Shown here: piece after piece, positions 7,601 to 9,341 of the stretch
How positions within the stretch are numbered: position 1 is the stretch's first letter
Layout: each line of letters opens with the position of its first letter
Made by a program: the position numbers and the translations under genes
Origin: Candidatus Kuenenia stuttgartensis
GTDB lineage: Bacteria > Bacteroidota > Bacteroidia > Flavobacteriales_D > Crocinitomicaceae
Length of the DNA: 9,341 nucleotides
NCBI GenBank assembly: GCA_943326025.2
Contig: CALPRR020000089.1
Location: 1 to 9,341 of the forward strand
Reading direction: 5' to 3'
Notes under the pieces: generated by a model
Databases searched by the model: none
Told to the model about the DNA's origin: nothing
What the model saw: the letters and a program-made list of their open reading frames with translations, nothing else

Positions 7601-8164
7601 GAAACTGTTATTGATTAATATATAGTTTAATTCAGGTTGAGGGAATTCATTTTCTTTCCAAAAATAGCTCTCGCTTTTTAATTTTGATTTACCGATTTTT
7701 ATAGCGTCATCACTTTTTATTGTTGGAGTATCATTATTAAAGTCAGAGACTTTAGAATATTCTCCATTTCCAGAAACGATTACATCATTTTTTGAATGAA
7801 TAATAAAAGTGAAATCTTCAATTAAAATTGATTTATAATAAAATTTGTAACGTGAATGAGTATAACCAATTTTGTCAGTTTCTTTTGATGAAATTTTAAG
7901 ATTTATGTCTTTATTTAATTTTAAAACCCCCATTAAAAAAGAAATTTCATCTGTTGATTTTACTTTTGCATCCGTTCTTAATTTGAAATATTGAATAGTG
8001 TTATCGTTTGGATTTAGTTTGATTTTTATCGCATTAGGCACATGTTTTTCACAAGCTGAACCATTGATTTCTTGAGAATAAGACACAGATATGGTAAGGA
8101 ACAATAATGTAATCAGCGAAATCAATCTGGAAATGAAATGATGAGTGTTTTTTTCTTTTTTCAT
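4694..8164 (-). CDS. secreted M4 (thermolysin-like) metallopeptidase with PKD, GEVED, CUB and T9SS sorting domains
   Basis: This 1156-residue zinc endopeptidase is exported by Sec (signal 1-30, cleavage near SYS|Q) and then by the type IX system. The propeptide (about 45-225) has the FTP and PepSY layout of M4 zymogens. The catalytic domain (about 226-550) carries HELTH at 367-371 (zinc ligands His367 and His371, catalytic Glu368), the third ligand Glu391 in NESFSD, and the active-site His457 in GGVHSNSG. Then follow PKD 1 (about 555-637; WDLGDG at 586-591), a GEVED domain (about 688-782; GQFEDY at 772-777), a degenerate PKD 2 (about 787-870) without the GDG motif, a CUB domain (about 875-987; Cys875, Cys903, YDFLKIYDG at 928-936) and PKD 3 (about 990-1065; WDFGDG at 1018-1023). 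The T9SS type A domain (about 1075-1156) has FLLYPNPTND and ends GIYYIEVLFENGEQSIQKVV. The ATG at 8164 is chosen; an upstream in-frame TTG at 8194 touches the promoter. All catalytic residues are present, so it should be active on extracellular protein. Confidence 0.95.
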   Translation of the reverse strand: MKKEKNTHHFISRLISLITLLFLTISVSYSQEINGSACEKHVPNAIKIKLNPNDNTIQYFKLRTDAKVKSTDEISFLMGVLKLNKDINLKISSKETDKIGYTHSRYKFYYKSILIEDFTFIIHSKNDVIVSGNGEYSKVSDFNNDTPTIKSDDAIKIGKSKLKSESYFWKENEFPQPELNYILINNSFKLCYKTDIYSAKPLARKYFYIDAENGKVLKEVNRIHHTDVVGTAHTKYNGVRPITTNQQGSNYHLTETGRGNGINTFNLNNGTDYSNYSNFTDSDNIWTSTQNQDDAALDVHFGSEAFYDYYSSTFNRFSFDNSNATINSFVHYDTNFVNAFWDGTNITYGDGDGINYSALTSLDVVGHELTHAVTQYTANLQYMNESGALNESFSDIFGVVIDFYKNPTTANYLMGDQFNITGNGFRDMSNPNAKNDPDTYFGNHWVTDPNFDNGGVHSNSGVQNYWFYLLVNGGSGTNDLNDNYNVTGIGITKAAEISYRNLTSFLTANSNYNDARFYSIQSAIDLYGECSPEVIAVTNAWHAVGIGEIYTSEVIANFNVDKKISCSAPSSVHFYNFSTNAIQFHWDLGDGTTSTSDTLTHTYTTVGNYTIRLIANGTGICNSPDTLTLIDFISITNDGSLTGAICKPKTTYPSTIKGISKVTFNAINKTSQFSKNESYQDFSCSQSTSLVAGSVYNLEFNSGLEFGKAWIDYNNNGVFEVNEVIYSSDIKKTIHISNIIISGNTVYNTPLRLRIGTNEEIGFDACTNPVFGQFEDYAVTIIQNNNPPIANFTASTFSTSINNPITFSDLSLNLPTTWTWEFIGANTFNSSSQNPVISYPAVGTYPVKLVVKNAFGEDSITKIDFITIVNTYFICSDSYSNLHVGKLYDSGTENNNYSDNENCNFLIQPSTIKPIRITLNSFDTEQNYDFLKIYDGPDQNSSLLVSISGILNTTSFIANSGNVFFEWSSDIYITSAGFDISWDTLDINTGGIIATGNFIQNQNIQFQSIYTNSSDYHWDFGDGSSTNGTFNQIHSYQNPGQYLVGLSYYDLNMNYNTYYKNITIESNLGLNNNEASGFLLYPNPTNDIINIKNNSEFNINSITLKNSIGQRINSINPLNKGEKNAINLSEFSTGIYYIEVLFENGEQSIQKVVKSN

Positions 8165-8195
8165 AGTTAGATGAATTTTCGTTAAACTGTACAAC

Positions 8196-8203
8196 CAAAT
8201 ATA
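8196..8203 (-). promoter_or_regulatory. -7 element of the metallopeptidase gene
   Basis: On the - strand this reads TATATTTG, a perfect TAnnTTTG match, 31 bases before the ATG at 8164. No good TTG occurs 17-23 bases further upstream, so the -33 part is weak or dependent on an activator. The predicted transcript start near 8190 lies downstream of the in-frame TTG codon at 8192-8194, so that codon would not be in the mRNA; this supports the ATG as the start. Confidence 0.45.
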
Positions 8204-8302
8204 TCAATTTTAAATAATTAGAAGTTAATTTTCATTTGTTATGTAGTAATAAATGATTAAAATGTCATTCAAACATCTTTTTAGGAAAGATTGGGATATA
8301 AA

Positions 8303-8336
8303 TTGAAATGAAACAGTATATTTTTAATTAGCTTTG
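8303..8336 (+). promoter_or_regulatory. likely promoter of engB
   Basis: TAGCTTTG at 8329-8336 matches TAnnTTTG perfectly. TTG at 8303-8305 lies 23 bases upstream, at the long end of the accepted spacing. Transcription would begin near 8342, about 14 bases before the engB ATG. It faces away from the protease promoter across the same 191-base spacer. Confidence 0.5.
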
Positions 8337-8355
8337 TAGTATAAATCTCAATAAT

Positions 8356-8964
8356 ATGTTAATCAAAGAAGCAGTTTTCGTAGTATCAAATACAGATCAT
8401 AAATTAAGTCCAGCTGATGGAATGCCTGAATACGCATTTATTGGTCGTTCTAATGTTGGGAAATCTTCGTTGATTAATATGTTGACAGGAAATAAAAAGT
8501 TAGCAAAAACTTCAGGAACACCTGGTAAAACACAATTGATTAATCATTTTCTAATCAATAAAGAATGGTATTTGGTCGATTTACCTGGATATGGTTATGC
8601 AAAAACATCTAAAAAGATGCGTGCTGAATTTGAGGTGTTTATTTCTGAATATTTAATGAAAAGAGAGACATTAATGAATGTTTTCGTTTTGTTAGATTCT
8701 CGGTTAGATCCTCAGCAAATTGATCTTGAATTCATGAATTGGTGTGGAGAGAAGCAAATTCCATTTTGTATGGTTTTCACCAAAATTGATAAAATTTCGA
8801 GTTCTATTCTTGCAAAGAATTTAGCGAAGTACAAAAAAGAAATGATTAAATATTGGGATGAAATTCCACCAATTTTCACAACATCAAGTGAGTCTGGTTT
8901 TGGAAAAGAAAAAGTCTTGAATTACATTGATGGGATTAATAAAGCGATAAAAGAAGTAGAATAA
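8356..8964 (+). CDS. engB: ribosome biogenesis GTPase EngB/YsxC (YihA family)
   Basis: This 202-residue TRAFAC-class GTPase is of normal size for the family. It assists late assembly of the 50S subunit in the cytoplasm and is essential in several bacteria. All G motifs are intact: G1 GRSNVGKSS at 30-38, G2 region SGTPGKTQ at 53-60, G3 DLPGYG at 75-80, G4 TKID at 142-145 and G5 around TSSESG at 176-181. DLPGYGYA and the short N-terminal strand separate it from Era and Der. The ATG at 8356 gives the usual short N-terminus. It has its own candidate promoter and is followed after 12 bases by the MBL-fold gene, so read-through is likely, although the two functions are not obviously linked. Confidence 0.96.
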   Translation: MLIKEAVFVVSNTDHKLSPADGMPEYAFIGRSNVGKSSLINMLTGNKKLAKTSGTPGKTQLINHFLINKEWYLVDLPGYGYAKTSKKMRAEFEVFISEYLMKRETLMNVFVLLDSRLDPQQIDLEFMNWCGEKQIPFCMVFTKIDKISSSILAKNLAKYKKEMIKYWDEIPPIFTTSSESGFGKEKVLNYIDGINKAIKEVE

Positions 8965-8976
8965 TAGTTGAGCGAA

Positions 8977-9341
8977 ATGATAGTAGAACAAATATATACA
9001 AAGTGTTTAGCAGAAGCAGCTTATTACATTGAAAGCAATGGTGAAGCAGCTGTGATTGATCCATTGAGAGAATCTGCTCCTTACATTGAAATGGCTGAGA
9101 AAAATGGTGCGAAAATTAAATACGTTTTCGAAACACACTTTCATGCTGATTTTGTGAGTGGACATATTGATTTAGCCAATAAAACAGGTGCTTCAATTGT
9201 TTTTGGTCCAACTGCAAATACACATTTTGAATCTATTATTGCTGAAGATAATCAAGAATTCAAAGTAGGTGCTTTAACGGTAAAAGTATTACATACACCA
9301 GGACATACACCAGAATCAGTTACGTATTTGTTGATTGATGC
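8977..9341 (+). CDS. MBL-fold metallo-hydrolase, persulfide dioxygenase type (5' part, runs off window)
   Basis: The frame opens at the ATG at 8977 and stays open to the window end, giving 121 residues and two extra bases. The N-terminal strands YYIESNGEAAVIDPL lead to the metal motif THFHADFVSGH at 53-63 (His54, His56, Asp58) and then HTPGHTPES at 106-114 with His110. The canonical HxHxDH motif has Phe instead of His after the Asp. This fits the mono-iron ETHE1/CstB branch, which needs only one metal site and oxidises glutathione or CoA persulfide to sulfite, rather than di-zinc beta-lactamases or glyoxalase II. In Bacteroidota such proteins often carry C-terminal rhodanese domains (about 450-470 residues in all); whether this one does lies outside the window. 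It follows engB by 12 bases on the same strand. Other MBL hydrolase activities remain possible. Confidence 0.82.
   Translation, partial: MIVEQIYTKCLAEAAYYIESNGEAAVIDPLRESAPYIEMAEKNGAKIKYVFETHFHADFVSGHIDLANKTGASIVFGPTANTHFESIIAEDNQEFKVGALTVKVLHTPGHTPESVTYLLID

Noticed and set aside
8165..8194. N-terminal extension of the metallopeptidase to the TTG at 8194
   Set aside because: It would add ten residues before a normal Lys-rich signal peptide, and the codon lies upstream of the transcription start predicted from the -7 element at 8196-8203.
8977..9341. Beta-lactamase (antibiotic resistance) call for the MBL-fold gene
   Set aside because: There is no signal peptide, and the HxHxDF motif and DPLRES lead-in fit persulfide dioxygenases, not metallo-beta-lactamases.

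Overview
The window is about one third G+C and has the marks of a Bacteroidota genome, probably order Flavobacteriales. The strongest marker is a secreted metalloprotease ending in a type IX secretion system (T9SS, Por) type A sorting domain, because T9SS is confined to the Bacteroidetes/FCB group. Upstream regions also carry the Bacteroidota promoter form (TTG about 19-23 bases before TAnnTTTG) and no clear Shine-Dalgarno sequences. Genus cannot be named from the sequence alone.

Left block, all on +: the 3' end of a GH3 family adenylate-forming protein (1-548); a secreted protein of unknown function with propeller-like repeats (535-1356), overlapping the GH3 gene by 14 bases; a deoxynucleoside kinase (1436-2050) with its own likely promoter; and ADP-L-glycero-D-manno-heptose 6-epimerase, HldD (2099-3064), for heptose supply to LPS. 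The 48 bases between the kinase and hldD are largely a phased TCTAAT micro-array. From 3065 to 3327 there is no gene; this gap between convergent genes holds two related GC-rich elements in inverted orientation, one around an 18-base palindrome.

Middle block, all on -: in transcription order, a 1156-residue M4 (thermolysin-like) metallopeptidase with PKD, GEVED, CUB and T9SS sorting domains (8164-4694), then a small lipoprotein with one heavy-metal-associated domain and a Cys-containing tail (4626-4102), then a YbfF-like alpha/beta hydrolase (4089-3328). The last two lie 12 bases apart and probably form an operon with its own promoter at about 4650.

Right block, on +: EngB/YsxC, a GTPase for large ribosomal subunit assembly (8356-8964), followed after 12 bases by the start of a persulfide-dioxygenase-type MBL-fold protein that runs off the window (8977-9341). 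The protease and engB are transcribed divergently from a 191-base spacer with a perfect TAnnTTTG element on each strand.

Most genes are housekeeping or typical envelope and secretion genes of flavobacteria. I found no CRISPR array, transposase, phage gene, tRNA or rRNA, and no convincing new defence or biosynthetic system. The less explained items are the GH3/secreted-protein pair, the metal-domain lipoprotein beside the hydrolase, the TCTAAT array and the inverted intergenic elements.
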